From GCA-002840015 sp033765245 (lineage in GTDB: Bacteria; Pseudomonadota; Gammaproteobacteria; Xanthomonadales; Xanthomonadaceae), in the NCBI GenBank assembly GCA_033765245.1, contig JANRIF010000193.1, positions 1-24,404 on the forward strand: a stretch of DNA of 24,404 bases, written 5' to 3'. The position numbers and the translations under genes were made by a program. A model generated the notes under the pieces. The model was not told the DNA's origin and did no database searches. It saw only the letters and a program-made list of their open reading frames with translations. This document shows positions 9,513-16,752 of this stretch, one piece after another; the stretch's first letter is position 1, and each line of letters begins with the position of its first letter.

Positions 9513-10813
9513 GCCGCCGTCTCCGCGGTAGCCAATGCCGCCAGCGCTGCCGCGATCGCCTCGACATCCGCATGCAGGGACAGTTGCGCGGCGAGCGCTT
9601 CCAGCGCCCTGGCGCCGTCGCGCTTGAGCGCCGCCACCGCCTGCCCGGCCTCGCGCGGCGCGCCGTAACCCTGACTTTGCAGCAACAGGTTGCCATCGCC
9701 ATCGACCAGCTTGAAGTAGAACCGACCGTCGGCTTCACGGTATTGCTTGAACTGCGGCGGACTGGCGGACTTGTCGACACTCGGTGCCGGCGCTGCCACC
9801 GCCACCAGCGCGCGCAGCCCCACCGCCGCGCGCAACTCGCGAATGAATGGCGTCGCCAGCACCCGCGCCTTGTCGGCGCCGGCGAGCAGGCAACGCTCGA
9901 TCTTGTCCGGCATCGCCATCAACTCGTGGTAGCGCTCGCGCAGCGGTGCCAGTTCGCGATCGATGCGCTCGAACAACGCCTGTTTGGCGTCGCCCCAGGC
10001 GATCCCGTCGGCGAACGCGCGGCGCATGGCGGCGGCTTCGTCGGCACTGGCGAAAGCTTGGTAGAGGGTGAACAGCGGCGAGTTGTCGGGATCTTTGGCT
10101 TCGCCTGGCGCGCGCGAGTCGGTGACGATGGAAAATATCTGTTTCCGGAGTTCGGCGCTCGGCTCGAACAGCGCGATGGTGTTGTCGTAACTCTTGCTCA
10201 TCTTGCGGCCATCGAGGCCGGGGAGCGTCGCCACGTGCTCCTCGATCGACGCCTCCGGCAGCGGGAAGTAATCGCCGCCGTAGAGATGGTTGAAGCGCGC
10301 GGCGATGTCGCGCGCCATTTCGATGTGCTGTATCTGGTCGCGCCCCACCGGTACCCGCTGCGCCTTGAACATCAGGATGTCGGCAGCCATCAGCACCGGG
10401 TACATGTACAGCCCGGCGTTGATGCCGGCGTCCGGATCCTGACCTTCCTCGCTGTTGCGATCCACCGCCGCCTTGTAGGCATGGGCGCGATTGAGCAGGC
10501 CCTTGGCGGTGACGCAGGTGAGCAGCCAGGTGAGTTCGGGAATCTCGGGGATGTCGCTCTGCCGATAGAACCACACCCGCGCCGGATCGAGCCCGCAAGC
10601 CAACCAGGTGGCGGCGATCTCCAGCGTGGAGCGCTGCACCCGCGCCGGGTCGGCGGTCTTGATCAGGGCGTGGTAGTCGGCCAGAAAGTAGAAGCTTTGC
10701 GCGTTGCGATGCAGGCTCGCCGCCACCGACGGCCGCACCGCGCCAACGTAGTTGCCCAGGTGCGGCGTGCCGGAGGTGGTGATGCCGGTGAGAACGCGGG
10801 TGATCTCGATCAT
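9509..10813 (-). CDS. trpS: Tryptophan--tRNA ligase with C-terminal YegP/DUF1508-like domain
   Basis: This enzyme charges tRNA-Trp. The class I catalytic core covers about residues 1-335, with the HIGH-type motif TSGTPHLGN at 13-21, the YPVLMAADI region at 138-146, VGRDQIQHIEMARDI at 156-170, and KMSKS at 204-208. At 434 residues it is about 100 longer than the E. coli enzyme. After an alanine/proline linker (337-352) the extension contains QYREADGRFYFKLVDGDGNL (357-376) followed by LLQSQGYGAPREAGQAVAAL (377-396), strongly resembling one DUF1508 (YegP-like) repeat, then an alanine-rich helical tail. The function of this added domain is unknown; I believe long TrpS forms occur in this bacterial order, but the domain assignment is by eye. 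The ATG at 10813 has no clear ribosome binding site. It overlaps the small membrane protein gene downstream. Confidence 0.96.
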   Translation of the reverse strand: MIEITRVLTGITTSGTPHLGNYVGAVRPSVAASLHRNAQSFYFLADYHALIKTADPARVQRSTLEIAATWLACGLDPARVWFYRQSDIPEIPELTWLLTCVTAKGLLNRAHAYKAAVDRNSEEGQDPDAGINAGLYMYPVLMAADILMFKAQRVPVGRDQIQHIEMARDIAARFNHLYGGDYFPLPEASIEEHVATLPGLDGRKMSKSYDNTIALFEPSAELRKQIFSIVTDSRAPGEAKDPDNSPLFTLYQAFASADEAAAMRRAFADGIAWGDAKQALFERIDRELAPLRERYHELMAMPDKIERCLLAGADKARVLATPFIRELRAAVGLRALVAVAAPAPSVDKSASPPQFKQYREADGRFYFKLVDGDGNLLLQSQGYGAPREAGQAVAALKRDGARALEALAAQLSLHADVEAIAAALAALATAETAA

Positions 10814-10976
10814 GGGCGCGGGCGCGACGGGTGGCTTGACAGTTTACGCGATGGGCCGCGCGCGTGGCCGCACTGCGCTCGCCGGGTGAACGCACGGCAA
10901 CGAGCGCGCGACGATCAGACCCGATCGCCAAGCTCGCGCGTTGATCCCCAGTGTCCATCCACTCACGAGGCATCAC

Positions 10977-11747
10977 ATGCGCACCCCGATCTGGCTGCTC
11001 CCCTTGCTAGCGGCGCTCGCACTCGCGCCCACCGACGCCAATGCCCACACCGATCTGCTGCAGTGGGAGGTGCTCGATCGCGAAACCGGGCTGAGCCTGC
11101 CCGCTTATGCCTATCGCGGCGAGCGCTGGGTCGCCGGTACGCCCGGCCATCGCTACGCGCTGCGCCTGCGCAACCTCAGCGGCGAGCGTGTGTTGGCGGT
11201 GGTATCGGTCGATGGCGTCAACGTCGTCACCGGCGCGTCCGCCGCCACCTCACAGGCGGGCTACGTGCTGGCGCCGTACGAAAGCGCCGACATCGCCGGC
11301 TGGCGCAAGAATCTCGACGAAGTAGCGGCATTCGTGTTCACGTCCGTGCCCGACAGCTACGCCGCCCGCACCGGTCGCCCGGACAACGTGGGCGTGCTCG
11401 GCGTCGCGGTGTTTGCCGAGCGCCGGCAACGCCCCTTGCGATTGCCCGAGGCGCCGCCACCGGAAACCCGCGACCGACTCGACGGCAAGACCGCCGCAGC
11501 GCCGTCGGTGGCCGCCGAACGCGCCAACGAGGCCGCACGGCAGCAACTGGGCACCGGCCACGGCGAACGCGAGTCGGCGCCGGTGTCGTACACCGGATTC
11601 GAACGCGCCAGCGCGCGGCCGGCGCAGTTGCTGGCGCTGCGCTACGACCGCCGCGAGCGGCTGCTGGCGATGGGCGTGATCGCCTCGCCATCGGCGCCGC
11701 AACCATTCCCGCTGGGATTCGTGCCGGACCCGCCCGGTTCGCCGTGA
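10977..11747 (+). CDS. Secreted protein of unknown function
   Basis: This 256-residue protein begins with a clear signal peptide (basic MRTP, hydrophobic WLLPLLAALALA, cleavage probably after ANA at about residue 24), so it should be periplasmic or outer-membrane associated. The mature N-terminal half (about 25-160) looks beta-rich, with regions around LPAYAYRGERWVAGTPGHRYALRL, VLAVVSVDGVNVVTG and a YVLAPYESADIAGWRKN motif. The second half is alanine/arginine-rich and low in complexity. I do not recognise a named family, although the layout suggests one conserved domain plus a variable tail. The ATG at 10977 has a GAGG site six bases upstream; a start 12 codons earlier would put a non-signal-like extension ahead of the signal peptide. 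It diverges from trpS and stands alone. Confidence 0.82.
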   Translation: MRTPIWLLPLLAALALAPTDANAHTDLLQWEVLDRETGLSLPAYAYRGERWVAGTPGHRYALRLRNLSGERVLAVVSVDGVNVVTGASAATSQAGYVLAPYESADIAGWRKNLDEVAAFVFTSVPDSYAARTGRPDNVGVLGVAVFAERRQRPLRLPEAPPPETRDRLDGKTAAAPSVAAERANEAARQQLGTGHGERESAPVSYTGFERASARPAQLLALRYDRRERLLAMGVIASPSAPQPFPLGFVPDPPGSP

Positions 11748-11795
11748 GACACCCCACCATGAGATCGGCCGGCGCGCTTGTCGCATCCATCGCGC

Positions 11796-11853
11796 GCAAG
11801 CGCGCTCCCACAAGAGCGACGAAGCCGCCGCTCGCTCGTGGGAGACCGCTTGC
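11796..11853. repeat. REP-like inverted repeat between convergent genes
   Basis: The arms 11796-11818 and 11829-11853 are imperfect inverted copies (left GCAAGCGCGCTCCCACAAGA, right complement GCAAGCGGTCTCCCACGAGC). The GTGGGAG...GCGCTTGC pattern is typical of repetitive extragenic palindromes in Xanthomonas/Stenotrophomonas and Pseudomonas genomes. It ends four bases before the arginase stop and lies between two convergent genes, so it could also act as a bidirectional terminator. No T-run is present. Confidence 0.7.
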
Positions 11854-11856
11854 TGG

Positions 11857-12783
11857 CTACTCGTCGCGGCGCCGCATCAAGGTGGATTTGCCGAACAGGC
11901 TTTCCACCAGATCGACCGCAAGGCAGGCGGTGCGATTGCGTTTGTCGAACGCGGGGTTGAGCTCGACGATGTCGAGCGAGGCGAGACGGCCGGTGTCGGC
12001 GATCATCTCCATCACCAACTGCGCCTCGCGGTAGTTGGGGCCGCCTGGCACGGTGGTGCCGACGCCGGGGGCGATGGCGGGGTCGAGAAAATCGACGTCG
12101 AAGGACACGTGCAGATGGGTGTTGTGGTCGACCCCCTCTAGCGCTTCCGCCATGGTCTGGCGCATGCCGAATTCGTCGATGTAGCGCATGTCGTAGATGT
12201 CGAGGTCGACGTCGTGCACCAGACGCTTTTCGCCGGCGTCCACCGAGCGGATGCCGATCTGGCGGAACACCTCCGGCGCCACCGCCGGCGCACCGCCGCC
12301 CAGGCGCACCAGTTCGTCCGGACCGCGCCCGCACAGACATGCCACCGGCATGCCGTGAATGTTGCCGGACGGGGTCAGGGTGCTGGTGTTGAAGTCGGCG
12401 TGTGCGTCCAACCACAGCACGCGCAGTACCTTGCCGCGCTCGCGGCACCAGCGCGCCACCGCGGTGATGCTGCCGACGCCGAGGCAGTGATCGCCGCCCA
12501 GCAGGATCGGCAGATGGCCCGCGCACAGTTGCGCGTAGACCGCGTCCATCACCACGCGATTCCACGCCACCACTTCGGGCAGATGGCGATAGCCGGCGAC
12601 CGGTGGCTGCCAGGGATTGCGCGGGCCGGCGACGTCGCCGGTGTCGATCACGCGGCAGCCGCGTGCCGCCAGCGCCGGTTCGATCCCCGCCACGCGCAAC
12701 GCTTCCGGGCCCATCGAGGCACCGCGATGACCGGCGCCGACGTCAGTGGGGGCGCCGATCAGCGCCACCGTGGCTGCGCTCAT
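11857..12783 (-). CDS. rocF: Arginase
   Basis: Arginase hydrolyses L-arginine to ornithine and urea using two manganese ions. The 308-residue protein carries every expected metal-binding motif: GGDHC (H99), DAHADFN (D126, H128, D130) and SFDVDFLDP (D229, D231), plus the substrate-region NIHGMP (H143) and the DIVELNPAFD segment with E274. Length matches the bacterial enzyme. Its ATG overlaps the rhodanese stop as ATGA, so it is the distal gene of the tRNA-Thr, rhodanese, arginase unit. No ornithine aminotransferase or arginine permease is adjacent, so its metabolic partner is not shown here. An agmatinase is less likely because the SGNIHGMP and loop pattern is arginase-like, but that distinction is by eye. 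Confidence 0.93.
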   Translation of the reverse strand: MSAATVALIGAPTDVGAGHRGASMGPEALRVAGIEPALAARGCRVIDTGDVAGPRNPWQPPVAGYRHLPEVVAWNRVVMDAVYAQLCAGHLPILLGGDHCLGVGSITAVARWCRERGKVLRVLWLDAHADFNTSTLTPSGNIHGMPVACLCGRGPDELVRLGGGAPAVAPEVFRQIGIRSVDAGEKRLVHDVDLDIYDMRYIDEFGMRQTMAEALEGVDHNTHLHVSFDVDFLDPAIAPGVGTTVPGGPNYREAQLVMEMIADTGRLASLDIVELNPAFDKRNRTACLAVDLVESLFGKSTLMRRRDE

Positions 12784-13166
12784 TCGCCCTGCCCCGCAGA
12801 CTCGCTGGGAAGACCCGCGGCTTGCCAGCCGATCCAGCTCCCTTCGAGCTGGCTAGCGTGGCGCCCATGCTCGGCCAACACGCGCTCGGCCAGGGTGGAG
12901 CGGCGGCCGCTATGGCAATACAGCACCAGTTCGCGATCGGCAGGAATCTCGTCGAGTCGCTGCGCCAGTTGATCGTGCGGAATCAGCACCGCGCCAGGCA
13001 CGTGCCCCTGCGCAAACTCTTCGGGCGTGCGCACGTCCAGCACCAGCGGCGCGTCGGACTGACCAAGGCGCGCGGCAAGTTGGCGTGGTGCGATCGAATC
13101 GCCGGCGAGGGCGATGCCGGCCCAGCACGTCAGGCCGAGCCAAAAGGCGATCAGGGTCTGACGCAT
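12780..13166 (-). CDS. Exported rhodanese-domain protein
   Basis: A single rhodanese domain (about residues 26-120 of 128) follows a signal peptide (MRQTLIAFWLGLTCWAGIALA, cleavage after about residue 21), so the enzyme should act in the periplasm. The active-site cysteine C84 lies in the loop YCHSGRRS, and the DVRTPEEFAQGHVPGA block (44-59) is classic for the family. Such proteins transfer sulfane sulfur or act as persulfide carriers; the substrate is not known. The ATG at 13166 has a GAGG site about eight bases upstream; a longer frame starting at 13205 would begin inside the tRNA. Its 5' end is only 27 bases from the encoded CCA of the tRNA-Thr, and its stop overlaps the arginase start. 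Confidence 0.9.
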   Translation of the reverse strand: MRQTLIAFWLGLTCWAGIALAGDSIAPRQLAARLGQSDAPLVLDVRTPEEFAQGHVPGAVLIPHDQLAQRLDEIPADRELVLYCHSGRRSTLAERVLAEHGRHASQLEGSWIGWQAAGLPSESAGQGE

Positions 13167-13193
13167 GGCGTGATCCTCGCGCGGGATGGATGC

Positions 13194-13269
13194 TGGTGCC
13201 GGCACCCGGATTCGAACTGGGGACCTACCGCTTACAAGGCGGTTGCTCTACCAACTGAGCTATGCCGGC
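13194..13269 (-). tRNA. tRNA-Thr (anticodon TGT)
   Basis: A complete 76-base cloverleaf with encoded CCA (13194-13196). The acceptor arms GCCGGCA (13269-13263) and TGCCGGC (13204-13198) pair fully. The D-arm contains AGCTCAGTTGGTAGAGC, the anticodon stem ACCGC/GCGGT encloses the loop CTTGTAA with anticodon TGT, and the T-arm contains GTTCGAATC. The sequence closely follows known gammaproteobacterial threonine UGU tRNAs. The rhodanese gene starts 27 bases downstream with no visible terminator. Confidence 0.97.
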
Positions 13270-13278
13270 ATGGCGCGA

Positions 13279-13287
13279 ATTCTAGCA
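13279..13287 (-). promoter_or_regulatory. Candidate extended -10 promoter for tRNA-Thr
   Basis: On the minus strand TGC-TAGAAT is an extended -10 element nine bases ahead of the mature tRNA 5' end, followed by a G+C-rich discriminator (TCGCGCC) as in stringently controlled stable-RNA promoters. No good -35 is seen at 16-18 bases. A start here would leave almost no 5' leader. Confidence 0.4.
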
Positions 13288-13326
13288 GCCTGTCGGACTG
13301 GAGTGGTCGCGATGGCGCCGCCGCGG

Positions 13327-14133
13327 CTACTGGCACACCATCGTCTCGACGTGGGTGACGGGGAAATTGCCGGCGCGCTCGCGCCAACCGCTGTCGGCGC
13401 GCGTGGCGATGTCCAGCCACCAGCGCGTGACTTCCTCGTTGCGCGGCTCCAGCCGCGCCTCGTAGCCGTAGCCGCGCACTTCGTCACGACGCGCTTCGGC
13501 ATTGGCGAGCTCGCGAAACAGCCCCAGCGACACGGTGTTTTCGCCGCTGCCGGCGGTAACCACGTAGTAGTCGCGCAGCCCGCGTCCCTCCAGTGCGCGC
13601 GCGGTTAGCAGCGCCTCCTGACGCGAGGCGAACGCCGGCAGGTAGACGCGGTAACCGCGCGCTTCGATGCCCTTGGCTTCGCGCACCTGCTGTCGTTGCA
13701 GCGCCGGCTCCAGTGCGGCGCTGACCCGGCGCAGATCGGCCAGACTCTGGAACGGGCCGATGCTGAAACACGCGATCTCCGCCGCATCGGCTGCGGGCGC
13801 CGCAGCGGCGTCGGTCACGGCTGGCACGACGGGCTGCGACGCGGACTCCGGCGCGGGCGGCGGCAGTGCTGTGGCCGCCGCCGGCTCTGCGGTCACCGCC
13901 ACTGCCTCCGCCGGTGCGGCGATCGCCGGCTCCGGCGCGGCGATGGCGGCCACGTCGTCCGGGACCAACGGCGACGCCGCGCGTTCGCTCAGCAGCACCA
14001 GACGCGGCACCCCCGCCAACGCGGCGGCATCGCCGTCGCTATCGGACGCCTCAGTGGGTACGCGCAGCAGCCACCAGGCGGCGACGCCCAGGTTCATCAT
14101 CAGCAGGATCGCCACCAGCGCGCGCGAAATCAT
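13327..14133 (-). CDS. SPOR-domain membrane protein
   Basis: This 268-residue protein has an N-terminal membrane anchor (about residues 4-23), an alanine/proline/glutamate-rich flexible region (about 30-118), and a C-terminal SPOR-like region (about 121-230) with ACFSIGPFQ, GYRVYLPAF and TVSLGLFRELANAEARRDEVR. SPOR domains bind denuded glycan strands at the division septum, so this protein is probably periplasmic and anchored in the inner membrane, in the style of FtsN or DedD. It lies 142 bases downstream of coaX on the same strand. I believe a SPOR protein next to coaX is common in this order. The ATG at 14133 has AGG directly adjacent but no well-spaced site. Confidence 0.88.
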   Translation of the reverse strand: MISRALVAILLMMNLGVAAWWLLRVPTEASDSDGDAAALAGVPRLVLLSERAASPLVPDDVAAIAAPEPAIAAPAEAVAVTAEPAAATALPPPAPESASQPVVPAVTDAAAAPAADAAEIACFSIGPFQSLADLRRVSAALEPALQRQQVREAKGIEARGYRVYLPAFASRQEALLTARALEGRGLRDYYVVTAGSGENTVSLGLFRELANAEARRDEVRGYGYEARLEPRNEEVTRWWLDIATRADSGWRERAGNFPVTHVETMVCQ

Positions 14134-14275
14134 CCTGGGAACCGTAGTGGGAAGCGCCCAGGTCGGCGATCGGGTGGGTAACGACCCTCACCCAACGGAC
14201 GCGAACGAAGGCTGCGAACACAGACGCGACGTGACGTCCGTGGCCTCGGGAAGCGGTCAACTGCGGCTTCAAGGA

Positions 14276-15022
14276 TCATCGGCTGATTCTAGCCTGCGCC
14301 GCCCACACGGCCAGTCCTTCGAGCACCAGATCGGGCGCGAGGCGATGCGGCAACGTCAACGCCGGCGCCAAGTCGGCGCTGCCACCGCCACCCAGCAGCA
14401 GCGTCGGCGCACATCCGAACGCGGCGCTGGCCTGCGCGTAGCTGCGCTCGATCAGTCCCAGCGCGGCGCCCTGCGCGCCTCCCGCCAACGCATCGCGGGT
14501 GGTGCGCGCGAACGTCTGCGGTTCGCCGCCGTCGTTGCGCAATTGCGGCACCCGCGCCGCCAGTGCCTCGCGCATCAGCGCCGGGCTGGGCGCGATCACG
14601 CCACCGAGGTGAACTCCGTCGGCCGCCAGCGCATCGACGGTCAAGGCGGTGCCGACGCTGACCAGAAGCCACGGGCCGGCGCCGCGCGCGTGTGCCGCCA
14701 GCAGCGCGAGAAAACGATCGACCCCCAGCTGAGACGGCTCCGCATAAGCCACGCGCACTCCGGCCAGTTCCTCCCGCGTCTGCACGTCGAGGCATGGCAC
14801 ACCATGGCGCGCACACAGGGCGCGCACGCGCGCCCCCAGGTCGGGCGCCGCCACCGAGGCCAGCCACGCCTGCCGTGCGCGCGGCATCGCGTCCAACGCC
14901 GCGTCGAGCGCGGCATCGAAGCCACCGCCCTGATGCGCCAGCGCGCCGCGCTCCTGCAGGCCCTGCACGCCCAACCGCGCCCACTTCAGGCGGGTATTGC
15001 CGAGGTCGAACAACCAGTTCAC
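14276..15022 (-). CDS. coaX: Type III pantothenate kinase
   Basis: CoaX phosphorylates pantothenate in the first step of coenzyme A synthesis. The 248-residue protein has the ASKHA-fold signatures of the family: FDLGNTRLKWA (5-15) with D6, QLGVDRFLALLAAH (98-111) with the catalytic aspartate D102, SVGTALTVDAL (122-132) with D130, and a closing GGGGSADLAP region. Type III enzymes need a monovalent cation and are insensitive to CoA feedback. The start is GTG at 15022, overlapping the birA stop as GTGA, so the two are coupled. A birA-coaX pair is widespread in proteobacteria. Confidence 0.95.
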   Translation of the reverse strand: MNWLFDLGNTRLKWARLGVQGLQERGALAHQGGGFDAALDAALDAMPRARQAWLASVAAPDLGARVRALCARHGVPCLDVQTREELAGVRVAYAEPSQLGVDRFLALLAAHARGAGPWLLVSVGTALTVDALAADGVHLGGVIAPSPALMREALAARVPQLRNDGGEPQTFARTTRDALAGGAQGAALGLIERSYAQASAAFGCAPTLLLGGGGSADLAPALTLPHRLAPDLVLEGLAVWAAQARISR

Positions 15023-15978
15023 GACGCCGGCCCGCGCACGCTGACTTCACCGGCATACAGCACGCGCTCGCCTTGCGCGGTGCGCACTCTCAGGCCGCCG
15101 TCGCCGGCCAGACCGAGCGCCTGCGCGACAAACGGTGCGCGGCCGTCGTCAATGCGCAGCTCGCAGCCGCGCAACGCATCCAGCGCCGGCCAGCGCGCCA
15201 GCGCGTCGCCGAGGCCACGTTCCGTGAAGCGTTCCAGCGTTGCCAGCAGGTCGGCAATCACCCGCGCCGCCAGCGCATTGCGCGCGATCGGCGGCGCTAA
15301 CCCATCCAGATCGCACCACGACTGATCGATGCGCGCGCCGAACGCCGCCGGCATGTGCACGTTGATGCCGATGCCGATCACTGCCAGCGCCGGTCCGCCC
15401 ACCTCACCGCTGACGTCCACCAGCACGCCACCGAGCTTGCGCCCACGCACCCACAGATCGTTCGGCCACTTGAGTTGCACGTCCGCGTAACCGAGCGCAC
15501 GCAGGCTGTCGGCCAGCGATACCCCGACCGCCAGACTGAGCCCGGCCAGACGCGACAGCGGCAACTCCATGCGCAGCGCCAACGACAGATACAGATGTGC
15601 CGCCAGCGGCGATTGCCAGACCCGGCCACGGCGCCCACGGCCGCTGGTCTGGCGCTCCGCCAGCAGCAGCGCCGGCAATGCCTGCTCGCCGCCGCGACGC
15701 AGCAGTTCGGCCTGGGTGGAATCGATCGACCACACCAGCTCCGGTGCCGGCGCCGCGTCCGGCAGTTGCGCGCGGATGGCGGCGGCGTCGAGCAGGTCCA
15801 GCGTTTGCCCCAGCGCGTAACCCTGGGTGCGGTCGGCCAGGATCGCCACCCCGGCGGCGCGCAGCGCCTGCACCCGTTTCCACACCCCGGCGCGGGTCAG
15901 TCCCAGCGCGCGCGCCAGCGCCTGGCCCGATTGCGGCCCCTGCGCCAGTTGGTCCAGCAGTTCGCGTTCGCCGTTCAC
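15019..15978 (-). CDS. birA: Bifunctional biotin ligase / biotin operon repressor BirA
   Basis: BirA activates biotin and attaches it to the carboxyl carrier protein of acetyl-CoA carboxylase, and in the bifunctional form represses biotin synthesis genes. The 319-residue protein has an N-terminal winged helix (about 1-58, with ALARALGLTRAGVWKRVQAL), then a ligase core with DSTQAE (86-91), GRGRRGR (113-119), KWPNDLWV (170-177), GGVLVD (183-188) and GIGINV (202-207), and a small C-terminal domain (about 270-319). The helix-turn-helix is complete, so a repressor role is likely, although no bio genes lie in this window. It starts with GTG at 15978, overlapping the plsY stop, and its own stop overlaps the coaX start. 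Confidence 0.96.
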   Translation of the reverse strand: MNGERELLDQLAQGPQSGQALARALGLTRAGVWKRVQALRAAGVAILADRTQGYALGQTLDLLDAAAIRAQLPDAAPAPELVWSIDSTQAELLRRGGEQALPALLLAERQTSGRGRRGRVWQSPLAAHLYLSLALRMELPLSRLAGLSLAVGVSLADSLRALGYADVQLKWPNDLWVRGRKLGGVLVDVSGEVGGPALAVIGIGINVHMPAAFGARIDQSWCDLDGLAPPIARNALAARVIADLLATLERFTERGLGDALARWPALDALRGCELRIDDGRAPFVAQALGLAGDGGLRVRTAQGERVLYAGEVSVRGPAS

Positions 15979-16610
15979 GCGCGCCGCCGGAACGGCCGCG
16001 CCAGAATGCGTGCACGCTCGAAGCGCGCTTCAGTGCCGGCGCGCAGGCGTGCGATGTTGCCGCGATGAGTGAACACGATGAAGGCCGCCGCCGCCAGCGC
16101 AAACCCGAAGCGCGCCGCGCCGCCCGCCCACAGCGCCTGTGGCAGTAGCGAGGCGGCCGCCAGCATCGTCGCCAGACCGACGTATCCGCTGAGCCCGATC
16201 ACCAACAGCCACACACCCAGCAGCCATGGCAGCACCGCCGGCCACAACACCAGCAACGCGCCCACCAGCGCCGCCGCGCCCTTGCCGCCGCGAAAGCCGA
16301 AGAATACCGGCCAGGTGTGCCCTGCAATCGCCAGCAAGCCGGCGAGATAGCCCAAGGTCGGAATCGCCAGCGGGCCATTGACCGGTGCCCAGCGCAGCGC
16401 CAACCACGCAGCCAGCGCGCCCTTGCCGATGTCGATCGCCACCACGCCCAGCGCGAAGCGCCAGCCCAGCGTGCGCAACGCATTGGTGCCACCGGCGTTG
16501 CCGCTGCCGTGGGCGCGGATGTCGACCCCGCGCAGCCTGCCCAGCAACAGGCTGCCCGACAGTGAGCCGAGCAGGTAGGCGACGAGCAGGATCAACAGTG
16601 AGGTCGGCAT
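15975..16610 (-). CDS. plsY: Acyl-phosphate:glycerol-3-phosphate acyltransferase PlsY
   Basis: PlsY makes lysophosphatidic acid from acyl-phosphate and glycerol 3-phosphate, the first committed step of phospholipid synthesis. The 211-residue integral membrane protein has the family's conserved loops: GSGNAGGTN (35-43), GHTWPVFFGFRGGKGAA (97-113) and a C-terminal THRGNIARL, together with membrane segments at about 4-24, 51-72, 82-99, 112-144 and 150-185. The ATG at 16610 was chosen because it begins the first membrane segment; upstream in-frame codons run into the inverted repeat at 16637-16700. The next gene upstream encodes a predicted fatty-acid kinase whose product, acyl-phosphate, is the PlsY substrate. 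Confidence 0.95.
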   Translation of the reverse strand: MPTSLLILLVAYLLGSLSGSLLLGRLRGVDIRAHGSGNAGGTNALRTLGWRFALGVVAIDIGKGALAAWLALRWAPVNGPLAIPTLGYLAGLLAIAGHTWPVFFGFRGGKGAAALVGALLVLWPAVLPWLLGVWLLVIGLSGYVGLATMLAAASLLPQALWAGGAARFGFALAAAAFIVFTHRGNIARLRAGTEARFERARILARPFRRRA

Positions 16611-16636
16611 GGGTCGATTATGGGTGAGCTTGGCCC

Positions 16637-16700
16637 GCATTTCTCGCCCCGCGCCGTGGCGAAGGCGTCGAGCCACCGCGGCGGACGGGACGAGAAATGC
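16637..16700. repeat. Long inverted repeat between the FakA-FakB fusion gene and plsY
   Basis: The arms 16637-16660 and 16672-16700 share GCATTTCTCG at their outer ends and GTGGC/GCCAC at the inner ends, with near-complementary G+C-rich sequence between and an 11-base loop. It could be a REP-like element, a terminator for the upstream gene without a T-run, or a hairpin in the plsY leader, since it ends 26 bases before the plsY ATG. Confidence 0.75.
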
Positions 16701-16752
16701 GCGCCAGAAGTTTGCAGCGGTGGCGCCACGACTTCCCCCATTGCGCCGCGAC

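Noticed and set aside
10836..10841. TTGACA hexamer on the plus strand between trpS and the secreted protein gene
   Set aside because: No acceptable -10 lies 16-18 bases downstream, and the gene start is about 135 bases away.
9572..12034. An 820-codon plus-strand frame antisense to trpS and running into the next gene
   Set aside because: Overlaps a well-defined synthetase and a signal-peptide protein; no recognisable motif.
14172..14192. Short hairpin (GGGTGGGT/CCCTCACCC) between coaX and the SPOR gene
   Set aside because: Imperfect stem, no T-run on either strand; not enough to call a terminator or riboswitch.
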